DNA of 64,000 nucleotides from Collybiopsis luxurians FD-317 M1 (lineage: Eukaryota > Basidiomycota > Agaricomycetes > Agaricales > Omphalotaceae), in NCBI GenBank assembly GCA_000827265.1, contig KN834749.1, forward strand, positions 2,660,653 through 2,724,652, in the 5' to 3' direction. Below, piece after piece: positions 24,950-37,449 of this stretch. Each line of letters starts with the position of its first letter. Position 1 is the first letter of the stretch. Below the pieces are notes generated by a model that saw only the letters and a program-made list of their open reading frames with translations, searched no databases and was not told the origin of the DNA. Made by a program: the position numbers and the translations under genes.

Positions 24950-25800
24950 ATGTCTGCGATCCCTCCAGCTTCCAACATTCCGCAAGCATACCAAGCTCTC
25001 TATGCTCCAATACTTCCCACTTTCAGAGTCCGAGTGACCCAACAGCTTGCTCACGAGTCGAATCTCATCAAGGCGGCAATTCTTGATCGAATGCTCGGTG
25101 CTGGCCCTGAAGACGCCACAGCTCGCCTGGAATCTCTTATAAGCTCTATGATGGAAGAATCGGAAGTCCCCAGAGATGCTCGAACGCCGTATTACTGCTA
25201 CTACCGCCGTTCCAAGAAGAAGATCGACAGGGTGAAGCAGAAGGTTGACAAGGGCAAAGGCACTCTCAGGAGATGGGTTGACGAGGACCAGGGAATCAGA
25301 GATTCAGAAAATTGGGATGATCTTATGAAGGTGCGTTAGGCGAGCTCGCGTATCGCTCTTGCGGCTAGACTCGCCCTTGTCGATTACTGGCTAACTCAGT
25401 GAAAAATATAGATTGTCAACTTGACGCTCAAAGGCGACGATTTCGGTATCCTTCTCTTTGGTGAAATTACTCCCGAGATGCGCGCAAAAGCTACCTGGTT
25501 GCCCCCGAAATCTAGCCAAATTCTTCCTACTGCTCTTGCGCTTCCAAAACAATGGAGAAATGTACCTCAAGGAGAAGAAGCGGGGAGACAATGGGTCATC
25601 GAGAACATCTTAGTTCCTCTGAAGGAGGTCCTGGAACCCGTTTGGGCTGAACTCGGGTGAGGGTTGCCTCTTTTGCGCATTCATGATATCGCCCAGATAT
25701 TGACTTTTATTCCAGTCTTGGTCCTGCTCGTCCTAGGCCTCCTCTGGTACCTCTACTTAGCAAACGTAAACGGCTTCTGAACCTTCAAGATCTACCCTAG
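24950..25800 (+). CDS. hypothetical protein between the UNC93 copies
   Basis: Three exons, 24950-25330, 25412-25656 and 25716-25800, give 236 aa. The third exon is supported because splicing at 25657 avoids an immediate TGA and adds a Pro/Arg/Leu-rich tail (ARPRPPLVPLLSKRKRLL). The central part is charged and helix-like, with a run of basic residues (YYRRSKKKIDRVKQKVDKGK), then TLKGDDFGILLFG. No signal peptide or membrane span is visible. I do not recognise the family. It is unrelated to its neighbours and is not itself duplicated, which fixes one end of the UNC93 duplication unit. Confidence 0.65.
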
Positions 25801-26605
25801 GACGGATCGACTCCTCGCACATTGGATACCTGTCTATACTTTGACTCATTTTCAACTTTGTGGTATGTATGAAGTTTCGCCCAATAATAGATAGTACTGG
25901 CGATCGACGTTTCGGCCGAAAGCTTCAGGCGTTAATCTCTATTTCTCTGCAAATGAAAGAATCAAGGTTCCATGATCAGCCAAATAAATATTGATTAAAA
26001 TCATTGGGAAATCCAAGTTGAATGAAACTATATATGCTCTTAAACATCCTGGGTATCTCTCGTTCAAGGCGCCTGAAGATTTAAGAATTTTGACTTCTTG
26101 CCTGCCATCCATCGAAAAGATACGGTGCCCTTCGAGATCGAATGAACCAATACAGGGAAATTCAACTCATTATGGGAAACTATTGAAGATTTGAAAGCGA
26201 TTATCTCATGAGCGTGTCCCACCTTGGGCACAGAAATTCGTACAAGTTCAATGTAGTGCAATCCAGTGACCTTTCCAGGGTCCGCCACCTCGGATAACGT
26301 GGATTTTAGGCAAGGGTCCTATTGAGAGGCTGGAACAAAGCATCGGGAAGTCTATACCGTTCTCAGTGCCCAAGGTCAGTTTATGTCAATACTATGGAGG
26401 AATATGTTCCCGATGTCTTATTTATACCGGCTGACAGGTCCCTGAGGACTTTTTTGAGCTATAGCTTTCTCATAACAAAGCGTGGTATGGTAAGAGTAAA
26501 ATATGGAAATCCAAGCCATTCTTCGAGCACTATGTATACTATTCTCAGTGGAGTTTTCGAAAAGCAACTGACGCGACCTGTTCCGCTTCCTCTACATTCG
26601 CCAAC
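25801..26605. other. intergenic before UNC93-like copy 2
   Basis: About 800 bases with no supported coding frame. The last 40 bases before the ATG are C/T-rich. Confidence 0.45.
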
Positions 26606-28297
26606 ATGGTGTATTCGAACGAGAGCGTTGACGATGCAAAAGCCCCTCCAAAGGATAAATTAGCGTCAGGTACACCAGAAATGCAAGTCCCTTGAGGTAC
26701 AGACTAACTGGTTCCAATATGTACAGTGAGATGGTATCGATCCACGTTTTACAACATGACCATTCTAGGTCTCTGCAACTTTGCTGCCCCAGGAATATGG
26801 GGTGCAATGAATTCCCTAGGGGCTGGTGGATCACAATCCCCTTCCCTGGTCAATGCCTCGAATGCTCTGACGTTCTGCCTCATGGTTGTCTCTTGTTACT
26901 TCTCCAGCGTTATCGTCCACTACATTGGTATCAGGGGTACGTTGATATTCGGCACGTACGTTTCCTCCTCATTTTGAGTACATCAAGTCACTATAACTTA
27001 CAATCCTCCACAGTATCGGCTTCGCCCCATTTGCCGCTGGACTTTATGCCAATAACAGATTTGGCAATGATTGGCTCGTTCTTTTGGGTGCTGCCTTATG
27101 CGGTATTTCCGCGGGAGTGTTTTGGGCTGCAGAAGCTGCTATTGCCATTGCTTATCCCGAACCATGGAATCAAGGAAAGGCCCTGGGATACTGGCTCACC
27201 TATCGACTGAGCGGTCAGATTCTTGGAGGGGCTATCAACCTCGGGCTGAATGCGAAAGCAAGCGAGGCCGGGAAAGTTTCGTTTACTGTCTATCTCATCT
27301 TTATTGCCATCCAAGCTTCCGGACCCTTTGTTGCTTTCCTCCTAAACACGCCGGATAAAGTTGAACGAGAAGACGGCAAGAAAGTTTCGATGGTAATTGC
27401 TGACCACCCTTGGGCCGAGATGAAAGCCACGGCAAGGGCATTCCTTCGTCCCAAGTTCCTCTTGATTGTTCTTTGGATCGGACAAGGAGTTTTTGCCGAG
27501 GCAGTATTCTTCACATATCTTGCCCGTGAGTGAAATCGAAAGAAATTGAAAAAGTTGGTCACATATTGCGCAGTGTACTTCTCTGTTCGAACCAGAGCCC
27601 TTGGGTCGTTCCTATCAGGAATCTGTGCAGTAACTACGGGAAACCTCATCGGAGTATGTTCTGCACTGGTTACCGGCCCATCCTTAATTGTCAGCTGATC
27701 TTGACTATCAGAATTGGCTCGACTGGAGGAGGTACTCTCTCAGGTTCCGATCTCGTTCAGCCTTCTGCTGGATCGCAATTAGCCAGGGGGCGTGGTGGAT
27801 ATGGGCTCTGGTGCTAGCGACTCGCTTCCGCACGACTAAACCGACATTCGACTGGTCCACCCCTGGTTTCAGCAGTGCATTCCCAGTGTACATCTTCTTA
27901 ACCATTGGTCTCCAAGTCAATTACCTGTTCCTGTAGGCATCCAGAATGAATGATGATTTAGATTACGCAGACTGACCAGCTAAACCATAGGTTCTTCATT
28001 ATCTCCAATTTGTCGAACACTGAGGAGGAGATAATCAGAAATGCAGCTCTGTTACGCGGAACGGAGTCGGCGTGGCAAGCTGTCAGCTACGGCCTCACAT
28101 CGTTACCTATATTTGCGGAGGTTGGAGGTATATACATCAACTTTGGACTTTGGGCCGTCGCTATAGTCCCCGCCTGGTTGGTGGTTCGAAAGTTCGGTGT
28201 GAGCCGGCACAGTCATGGAGAAGAAATAGGTAAAAGCGAAGAAGTTGTTTCGGAAGATAGAAAGGCTTCCAAAAGTGAATGTGAGAAAGAAGTATGA
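26606..28297 (+). CDS. UNC93-like (DUF895) major-facilitator membrane protein, copy 2
   Basis: Six exons: 26606-26669, 26727-26955, 27014-27525, 27574-27653, 27712-27932 and 27991-28297, giving 470 aa. The protein closely parallels copy 1, with the same core motifs (CGISAGVFWAAEAAIAIAYP, YWLTYRLSGQILGGAINLGL, GAWWIWALVLATRF). Differences concentrate at the N terminus and in the charged C-terminal tail. The conserved intron positions and phases show a tandem duplication of the whole gene. Both copies look functional. The transported substrate is unknown. Confidence 0.9.
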
Positions 28298-29030
28298 ACA
28301 TCCAAGACGAAATTGAAGTCAAAGTGTATTATGTATATACTTGTAGCACGATAAATTTCGTAGAACTGCACCGACCAGACCAAGGAACTTCCGAAACAAG
28401 TTGAACTCTTTCAAGCTGAGAATACTTGCAACTCTCTTATGCAGGGTTCATGCTATGTCAAATCAAGACGAGTCTGCCAGTTTGAGACGATACATATGTA
28501 GTGAGCAGGCTTGTTTTCGTTAGACCCCAGATTGCGGGCGCTTTATCTGCCGGGGTTAACGTTACGCTTTTCTCACGAACGTGCTTCCAACTTTCCATCA
28601 AACCACCGTCTTTCCAGCCAGACCGCAGAAAGACCGTTAATCATATTGCAGTGTGGAGAAAGAAATCAAACTGAAATACTAGCACCCAATGAATTTTATT
28701 CTTATAACTCCTCCGCACTAATTTAGCAGGAACCCTCTGGACTTTTACCATGCCAGAAGGGTCTGGACGTGTGTGCAAGATGGACTTTTTGCTCGCATAG
28801 GGAACCTTCAAGCGTTCAGTTAACACTTTGTTGATTGACAGGCTTTCGTAGCGAGCAGTTTTTGATATTTTATTGCAACTTTTCCAACCAATGCTAACAA
28901 TATTACAGGGAGTCCTACATGGACGCGAGCAATATATAAAGTACAGATGGGGAATAAATTAGGTACAAGTTAGTGATTGTGCTTCGACTAGTGCAATACA
29001 ACATTTAGCATTCTTCTCCGAGTGAATGCC
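28298..29030. other. intergenic between convergent genes
   Basis: 3' flanks of UNC93-like copy 2 (plus) and the small minus-strand gene ending at 29031. No gene seen. Confidence 0.5.
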
Positions 29031-29542
29031 CTACAAGCTCTTTCCCGCTGGTTGAACGATTCTTCCTCCTCCACCAAATGATTTCCCACTCCCATGACCA
29101 TGATGATCTCTCCTGGGCATAGTATCTTCCTTTCGATTCTGAGGCTCGGACACTCCATGATGCCCTTGCTTCTTATCCTTCCGATAGGGCGGAGCCTCTT
29201 CCTTATGCTCTCTGTGTTCCTGATGCGATTGGTTTGGATCTGAAGGTCTAGGATAGTCGTCGAATGGGACAGTCGGTGAGGCGGAGTTGCTGCGGGGGGA
29301 TGATTCCTGTGGGGAAGATTCTGTTTCACTGTTTGTTTGCGTCAGTAAGAACTTCAAGAGTGGAGACGAGGACAGCGAGCTGCTTACGTGGGGACGTGAA
29401 GCTTGTGTAGCTTCGTGCTCACTGAGAGACGTCGTCCTCCCACTTTAACTGAGAGGATAAGTAGAATCAAAATTCTTACGACAGAAGTCGTATTCTTACC
29501 TGCGGGAGGATGCTGGGCTAGCGCTGCAGATGAATCAACCAT
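29031..29542 (-). CDS. small hydrophilic protein of unknown function
   Basis: Three exons on the minus strand, 29542-29500, 29448-29388 and 29328-29031, give 133 aa. The N terminus reads MVDSSAALAQHPPAVKVGG then RRLSVSTKLHK. The rest is rich in Ser, Pro, His, Lys and Glu with a DDYPRPSDPNQ segment. It ends with a Gly-rich, basic stretch (SGKSFGGGGRIVQPAGKSL). It is probably disordered and soluble. A TATA-like element lies 85 bases upstream. I do not recognise the function. Confidence 0.68.
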
Positions 29543-30162
29543 ATCCTCCGATGAATACAATCAGGGAATGAGTGGTTCGTTGGAAGATGTAACACGAGTT
29601 TCCTTCTCGTCATATGCCTCCGACGTCTTTATATATAGTCAAGCGGTGCCCATTCAACATAAATAAAGTCTATCCACCGTTCAAGACTTGGCCTGGCCCC
29701 ATGACGCGCTCCAGACGGAGTCTCAGGCTAAGTCTGTCAATTCGCGCCAAATCGGTGCAATCGGATATGGTGCTATAGATGGCTTTGTGAACTAGGCTAT
29801 GCTATCCTTAAGCGCTAACTACTCGAATGACAACCATCCCAATGAACGCACACACACATCCATTTCTCCGGTCTGATGAATGTGAGTTCACGAGGAAGCA
29901 AATCTATGGATCCGCGGAGCCTATTCGGTTGCTTCGCAACTATGCGCTCATCACAGATGTAGTTTTTTTGCTCGCAGTCAAGTGAAGAGCTCAGTACTGC
30001 TTCTGCATGAATCTCTACCGGCGCTCCTGATAGTCCGAACGAATAGATAGATGGTCGTCCTTGTCAAACAGTCACACTGACTCATAGAAATAGTTTTTCT
30101 TTTCGCTTAGGACGAGTTATATTATACTTTGGGACAGTCTTATACAATACCAGAGATTAAAA
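29543..30162. other. intergenic upstream of the small protein
   Basis: Includes a TATA-like element for the minus-strand gene; otherwise no gene or repeat recognised. Confidence 0.45.
29627..29637 (-). promoter_or_regulatory. TATA-like element of the small minus-strand gene
   Basis: TATATATAAAG reads on the minus strand 85 bases before the predicted ATG at 29542, a plausible core promoter position. Confidence 0.45.
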
Positions 30163-31668
30163 TTAAGCTCTACCGAGGGCCTTCGGATATGGTAGCCTCT
30201 CCATCTTGGCCGTCGCTTTGAGTAAAAAGTTGAAGTCCGATCCGTCACCCTATTGCAATCAAGCGTTAGCATGTACTGAAGTGACAGAGACGATGATACT
30301 TACGATGAAGTCTGTCGGGAACCCAGCTTCAAATGGTATCACACTCTCTAGCTCCTTGATATGATCATCGGTGAGGGAGAGGTTCAATGCCTCGAGGTTC
30401 TCGATGAGGTTTTCGACTTTGCGTCCTCCGATTATAGGGAAAACGTAAGGAGTTTTTTGCATCACATAGGCGATAGCGACTATAGGAAGGAAGAAAGGAG
30501 TAGATAGTCAATTAACCGAGCAAGCTTTGGAAAATTGGAGAGAACACGTACCGGCTGAGATACTCTTGGCCCCAATTTCCTTTGCCACCTTCTCCAATGC
30601 CCGACTCATCTTAACCTCATCTTCTTTTCGCTCCCAGCCTTGACCCAGATTGCGCCCGTTTTCACCAGTGGTACGCCGACGCTCTTCTTCTTCGTCTGTA
30701 CGTAATTTTCCACCAGCAAGAACAGACCAGGGGGCGAGTGCGAGACCTGCATACGAGAATGGGACGTGAGTAAGGAATAAAAGGACTCAAATACGATGAA
30801 ACTAATCCTCACCTAGAGACCGTGCCATCGGAATGATATCTCGTTCGAAGTCTCTTTGCATTACGTTCCATTTGCCTTGGTAGATGATGAACGGTGTTTT
30901 TGCGTGGTCTTTAGCATATTGGTTTGCTTGTGCAACAATCCAAGCGGGAGTATCCGAAATACCCTGAAGAATGGAGTAAGACATCATTTGACATCCAAGA
31001 GATGCCTAAACAAAACTTACGAGATAGAGGACTTTGCCAGAAGCGACAAGATGATGCAGGCTATCCATGACCTCCTCGATCGAAGTATCAAAGTCCCACA
31101 AATGCACATATAGAATATCGATATAGCTGGTACGCAGTTTTTTCAGGCTTGCTTCGACACTTATGTGCAGAGATTTGGCGTTGTTTCCGGTGTAGTTCAC
31201 TTTCTGTCTAATTGAAGAGTTGCCCATCTTGAAGTTGATAGTATACTGGATAAAGACAAAAACGCGTTGGATTTAGAGCATCCAGACGAGAGGAAAGTGT
31301 TACCTTGGTAGCAACAACAATTTCATCGCGGATCCCTCGCTTTTCCATCCATTCACCGATGAACTCCTCAGACGATTCGTGCTGATAGTTGTTCGCGGTG
31401 TCGATGAAATTGCCACCCATTTCGTAGTAAGCATCGAGGAGCTTGAAACTCGATTCCTTGTCCATTGAACCCATAAACTAGAGGAAAGGAATATACTCAG
31501 CCAGACGGTTCGGAGAGCAAAAGGCAAAACACCTACTTCATTCCATTTATCCCCAATACTCATCGCACCAAGGCAAATGGGCGACACACGGACTCCAGCT
31601 CGAGGAGAAAGTACCCGATACACACCGAGCTTGGATGGGGGTTCGGGAGCCGGTTGTAAAAAAGACAT
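30163..31668 (-). CDS. aldo/keto reductase, aryl-alcohol dehydrogenase type
   Basis: Seven exons on the minus strand: 31668-31537, 31477-31304, 31245-31021, 30963-30813, 30746-30552, 30479-30304 and 30249-30163, giving 379 aa, the usual length for fungal AAD-like enzymes. The catalytic tetrad is complete: D70 and Y75 in [13 protein letters not shown]102 at the end of exon 2 (IVVATK), and H150 in ILYVHLWD. The C-terminal NADP-binding part has [20 protein letters not shown]. Family members reduce aromatic aldehydes to alcohols with NADPH in the cytosol, often linked to lignin and aromatic metabolism in white-rot fungi; the actual substrate is an inference. No neighbouring pathway gene is seen. 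Confidence 0.92.
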
Positions 31669-34119
31669 TTAGTTGATGAGGTGGTTTGCAGAGTTTGAGA
31701 CGGTTGGAGATAGTTGAGATAAAGATACTGACCTCGATATTGTGGGTTTTATACTCTTCGATACGCGGGAGTCTATCGGGACTGTTGCCCAAAGGGACGC
31801 GTTTTCGCTTATTTGTTAGACTTTGCTTATTCGTTAGACATGATGCTACTGCTCCGTTGGCAATCCGAGCTGATGTAACATGAAGCGACGTCGAGTTTTT
31901 GAGCAGTACCCGCGAGGATCGGTATATCCTTCACGATTCTTGACAATCCCTGAATTTTTGAGAGACAATCGGCTCACTAAGCAAGTGCAGAAGCTTCCCG
32001 GTAAAAGTACTAAGTAGTCCGACTCCGCGGTAGACTTTATTATCTACATCAAACTCCTGTTTGTAATATCTGACCTTATGTATACGCAAAAGAAAGAAAA
32101 TCGGGACTTGACTTGACGACTTGAAGCGACGATTGAGAGACGGGCAAGAGAGTCAGACGAGGTCAAAGATGGTCATTGCGGCAATCGGCTTGGCCATCGG
32201 CGATCAGCGCTTTGTCAGCGCTTCCTTCTCAGGATGCCGTGTAAAACTTTCCCACTACAGCGTATTTCGAGGAGGCCTTCTCCTCAATCCATGATCATCG
32301 CAACGAAAAATAGTCGTCCTCACATGAAAGTCCACTATCCTGCCTCCCTCCATAACTGCTCTGCCGGACTTGAGAAACGGCTTTTTCTACCCGCACTCTG
32401 TCCCCGGCCCTTCTCAATCGAGACCCAATGCTAAAATTCTCAGTCAGATCCTCCGACTCGCACAAATCTCTTTGCTATGGCGATATCTCATATTTGCCTT
32501 CCTTGTACTTTGGTAATCCATGACCATTGATTTAGCGCATATCCCTTTACTGGGTCCAAATCCAGATGCGTGCGTGGATATGCTCATCGAAATGGCACCA
32601 AGCATTCTCTTTTCCCTGTCCCAAGGCTTAGTTTGGATTTTATCGGGTGTTCATTTGCGTTCGTAGAACCTCGAATTTACCCCGTAACGTATGCGAGTAT
32701 TCGAGAAAATAGAAAGTTTGTCGGCAGCACTCAGCAATCATCTCTGGATGTACGCTAACCAATCATTGTTGCATAACAGTTCTCGAGCAGAATAAAACTC
32801 AATCTTTATTGCCTCATATGCCACTACCGTGTCCATTGATCTTGATATCTTCAGCACTTGTCTGTCTTGGAAGAGTGCACCATCTATGGTGACTTTCTAA
32901 ACAGTCGTATCTCTCCATCTTAATCACGCATTATCCCCTCATCCACCCTTGCCCCTTCGATAAAGTGTGTCATCGTGCGCCGTTACAACGAGAATGCACC
33001 CATCACATCGAGAACTGGGACGCCAATGTGCTTCCTCGGCCAGTCTCTATACTTTTACGAAGACAGCGAACACTGCAGAACAGTGTGTTTTTCCGCTTGT
33101 CGGCTCCCCTCGCAGTCATTCAGTGTGGTCGATGTGGTACCTTCTGTCACTGTTCATAACTCCTGAAAATGGACGTTTGGCACGTGCCGTGACCGATCGC
33201 GACAAATATCACTGGAGGCGGGTGACAGGTGGCCATTTTGATTGAGCGTCAGTTCAGTTTGAGCTCATCATAGATCTTCCAACAGTCTTTCCTGTTCTGC
33301 TCGAAGCGCTGAAAATTCTGTATATTCCCCTTTTCTGTGCTGTCTTAAATTTCTGCAATGGGGCTATGTATTGACGTCGGAAGTATAATGGTTGAACAGA
33401 TCTGGAGCATATTAATATTAGCATGTGTAAGTTCACCCAAATACATTCATGGAAGCAAAAAGTTCACGACATCGTGCCAAGAAACCTGTCATTCTAGACT
33501 TGCGGAGTCTTTTAGAGTCTTTTTCTTTTCATATGCTGTTGAAGAACGTGTCCTGCCCATACAATTTGCCAGTCCTCATTCGTTTTTATCATCTCATCCC
33601 CAGTGTGCATCGTCTTCGTCAACGCCGAGCTTCTGCAAATCTCGAAGCAGACACCGAACGTGCTGAGCCATCAAAAATTAAAGCTCATACTTGTTCTCCA
33701 AATTGGCGATACTCAGATAGTGAAGATAGCACCAAACGTGCATCTCTCTTGAACTTTCAGCTGACCGTCTGTCGACTTTCCAATCATTCTTAATCCATGT
33801 GGAGTTTTGGCCGCAAGAACTCGAAGTTCTGTTGAAGATAGCGACCTTGAATGGCGAGCCGAGATAGCCAACCCACGGGGACCCTTCCATGTGCCGTCGA
33901 GGTCTATCTCCTCGTGTGTAAGGACATCAACTACCAATCTTGTCCTTCAACGTGAATCGTGCATTTCACCGCCCATATGGAGTGTCAGGACCTCGTACGT
34001 TATTTTCATGGTCAACTAAAAATGATGTTTAAAAGGAAGAAAATTCTGTAAACTAGGGCCTGGAAGCATCCCGCTTCAGCTTTTGCATTTGACCTTTCAA
34101 GTGTTACTCGGCGGTCAGA
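31669..34119. other. long intergenic region between divergent genes
   Basis: About 2.4 kb between the reductase (-) and the second nuclease (+). Overlapping short frames at 32965-33245 and 33358-33793 show no motif. The part right of about 33.5 kb resembles sequence at 36.8-37.1 kb and seems to be the 5' end of the duplicated segment. Confidence 0.45.
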
Positions 34120-35650
34120 ATGAAATCTACAGCAATGATTGCTTCCGTAGTGTGTTCGATCCTTGCTGCTCGTAGCGTTTACGGGTGGGGTGCAATTGGA
34201 CATGAAACCGTTGGGTACGTTCCGGTTGAGTTTTTGATGGAGCAATATTAACATGTATCCTCTGACCGGCAGATATGTCGCCATGCAAGTATGTATAGCA
34301 CTTGGCTCGGCGAAATCTTTCTGCGCGAATGGTGTTAAATAGATCTTGTTTCTAGTTCCTAGCTCCTAAGGCTCTGAGTTTTGTTCAGTCTTCATTAGGC
34401 TCGGAATACTCTGAATCTCTAGGCCCCGCTGGTCCAGTGAGTAAATACGGACGCCAAGTATGTTCGTTGCTAAATATGAACTTGGAAAATTCAAGTGGGC
34501 GGATGATGTTCGTTCTGAAGCTGCATATTCGTGGTCTGCTCCATTCCATTTTGTCGATGCTGAAGGTCTGTAATTACTTGATCTACACCTCAGTATAAAG
34601 GTTCGAGGCGATTTTTTTGGGCAGATGATCCTCCGTCATCATGCTCAGTCGAGGAGACAAGGGATTGCGGAGATAACGACTGCATCTGTGCGTTCAGGAA
34701 CGATCTTTTGCTCAGTATAATTTTAATTAGCATCTCCTCAGTGTCTGCTATTGCGAACTACACCACTCGGGTGGTTAATACCGATCTGAGCGCAGATCAA
34801 CGCCAGGAAGCCCTGAAATTCCTCGGTGAGTCTGAAGTCTTTCTAAAAGGTTTGCCTATGAACCTGGCTGACCGAGGCCCAAAGATCATGTATGTAGCGC
34901 GCCATTTCGAAAAGTTTCAACCTTTTGTGACTTGTATCTTGTTCGAAGTTCCTTGGTGATATTGGTCAACCCCTTCATGTTGAGGCTGCAGAAGTGGGTG
35001 GAAATGATATCGACGTTGTCTGCAGCGGCTCAAAGACGAACTTGCATTCGGTACTCTTGTGTTCTTGATCAAAAAAAATTTCGAGTGATCTTACATCTTC
35101 GGCTGTAGGTTTGGGGTAAGTTTGAACAGGTTCTTGTATTGATGTCAAGTCGAGCTCAAATTATGCATTGAAGACTCAGGCATCATCAACATTTTCCTCA
35201 AATCCCAATACTCCAACTCTGCCACGGTATGGGCCGATGCTCTGGTGCAACGAATTCAGGTGAGCCGATTCGCCAAGTCCACCTACCGGAGAAAACACGA
35301 CCTGAGCCTCAATTCCACAGAGCGGTAACTTCAAATCTCTTACATCATCTTGGCTGTCCTGCACCTCCACCACAGAGCCGGTGAACGATCGTCGCCGAAG
35401 CATTGAGGATGACATCAACGGCCTTGTCAGCGATGCTAGTATCACTCCTCTCGAATGCCCTCTCGTATGGGCAAGGGAGTCAAATGCCTATGACTGCTCA
35501 TTCGTCTGGAACTATTCTCAATTTTCCGATCTTTGCACTTCGGACTATGCAACTGAAGCTCAGCCCATCATAGAGGAGCAAATTGCAAAACAGGGATATC
35601 GCCTTGCTGCATGGCTTAATGTTTTGTTTGATGGTTCTACTGAGCTCTGA
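34120..35650 (+). CDS. secreted S1/P1-type zinc nuclease (copy 2, intact)
   Basis: Eleven exons: 34120-34214, 34273-34288, 34356-34436, 34496-34565, 34625-34687, 34742-34825, 34885-34889, 34949-35050, 35109-35115, 35174-35259 and 35321-35650, giving 312 aa. A signal peptide (22 aa) precedes W23 of the WGAIGH motif. The remaining zinc ligands are in WADD, HFVD, the HFLGDIGQPLH segment and NLHSVWD. The last Asp is restored only if the intron ends at 35173, not after the later CAG. The 5-base and 7-base exons of copy 1 are both kept. Two introns present in copy 1 (6171-6228 and 7175-7235) are absent here. The family degrades single-stranded nucleic acid outside the cell, often for phosphate or nitrogen supply. 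Confidence 0.9.
34885..34889 (+). other. 5-base microexon of the S1/P1 nuclease (copy 2)
   Basis: ATCAT lies between an AG acceptor (34883-34884) and a GT donor (34890-34891). It finishes a split Asp codon and encodes His138, the zinc ligand equivalent to His116 of nuclease P1. Confidence 0.82.
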
Positions 35651-37449
35651 AGACGAAGGAATCGGGCTTGCAATACGGTTCTCTAAGATTTTTTTCTTTC
35701 GGGTAAACAGCGTACTGAATTCTGAAGTCGTTCTTTGAATGCAAATTTTGTATGATGAGAGTCGGCGTTTTAATGTTTGAGCTCCAGGACAACGAGGTAG
35801 ACAGGCCTAGGGCGCTGATCACTGTGGCGAGACGGTTGCTATGATGCGCTTCCGCCGTTGAACATCTTACATCCTATCTGAGTTTGATGGGTAGCTATTT
35901 ATCCAACACCGCATTGATACACGTTCTTTGGAATTCGATGCTATTTGGGTGAGCGCACTACTATCACCCAATGCCACTGTTATTGTTCACGATCTTTGGT
36001 GCTACCAAATAAACGTTTGCGAACAATCCTTTGATAACTACCAGTGACCACCCTAAGGTCAAGCAATGTTGCAGGCAGTTCCCGTTAGGGCTAGCAGAGG
36101 GTAGTTACATCTAATCTTATCTATTTTAGGGTGGCCTCGACTGGTGCGACCAAAGGATTGTGCACAATATCTGTCGCAGGGGCTCCTACTATAGCGAACG
36201 AGGTCACAGGTGCTCAAGCCTGGATCCTGGAATAGACGCCGACGCTCTCAAAATGACCGTCACCAGATGATGATGATCTCGTTCACTGAACCGCCCTCTT
36301 TTGCATAGGCGGACAGCTGGCCGGTGCAGTGGTTAGGATCTTACGAAACGCGCGGTTCTCTCTCGGGTTTTTGAAGTCTTTCTTGACACATTTTTCCCCT
36401 CCTCTTTTGGCGTGAGACCCAACACGAAAGAACATCTTAGTTGGGGCTTCATGATGATCTTAGTGCTGATTGTAGTATTTGTACATAGATTTGGATTTTG
36501 AATACATGAATAGATCGTTGATAAATCGTGAATCTCTATGTCGTACCTTCACGTGCTGTGACTGGTCGTGCTACTCCCGTTACATCGAAACTCCCATAGT
36601 CAGTTTTCTACTGTTTCGATGCCATGTCAAACCTCGGAATTCAGAGTATCAGTGTTAGAAGCGTAGTAGCTTACTCGACAATCATAGAGCGCATTAGGAG
36701 TTGCGGATGGAGCGGCTTTGAAAAAAGTTTAAGGAGAGCTCACCGTGGATCTGTTCTCAATCTACTCACCGAAGAAAAACCTTATCAAGTCTTCTCGTCG
36801 CTCACTTGCCGAGATACCTGTCACTTCTTCATTCCACCTTCCTGTTTCAAAAGAACCCAGTCCCTTGCTTGTGCTACTGAAGAACGCGTCTTTCCCACAC
36901 GATCCGTCAGCTGTCGTTAGTGCCCCAAGTGTTTCTACTTTGATACCATTTTTATAGATAGCGCTCAGCATAATTCATGCATTTCATCAACTATACGGGG
37001 TGTTGTTCTTATTAGGGGCATATAATTCTTGGGCCGGTCAAAGCAATTTGGCCGGGGTCTATGCTGCGAGCGCCATGCCAATGCTTTGTGGCCACTGGCC
37101 TCTGAGCCACCTTCGCGTTGACGTCTTGTTCTAGTACAGTATATAACGAACGCTTTCTCCATGATGTTTCTCTCGTGTCCTTTTCACTTTACCATATCTC
37201 ACATAGAGCTCGATAGCGAGCTTCTTTCTTTTTTCGCCCACCCTTATGTACCGCTTGCCCTATTTTTTTAATTTTTTTTTGTCGTGTCTCATGTATTACA
37301 TACATTTCGTTAGTGCCTGCTTGAGCTTGGCGTCCCTTTCGGGTCCCGAGAGAGAGCATGGACAACCAAACAATCAAATGTTTGTTCCCAAATATTACTC
37401 TCGCTTCGCTTCAGCTGCTGGATCTGACCTCTCGAGCATTCTCGGTCGC
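35651..37449. other. intergenic between nuclease copy 2 and its pseudogene
   Basis: The first 300 bases are the 3' flank, which is itself repeated after the pseudogene (38626-38960). The stretch 36600-37450 partly resembles the region upstream of copy 2. No intact gene is seen. Confidence 0.5.

Noticed and set aside
32965..33245. Three overlapping open frames of 60-90 codons
   Set aside because: Open in all three frames by base composition, with no motif, no splice chain and no start context.
35116..35173. Loss of the last zinc-binding Asp in S1/P1 copy 2 (VWG)
   Set aside because: This arises only if the later CAG acceptor is used. The acceptor at 35173 gives VWDSG, as in copy 1 and the family.
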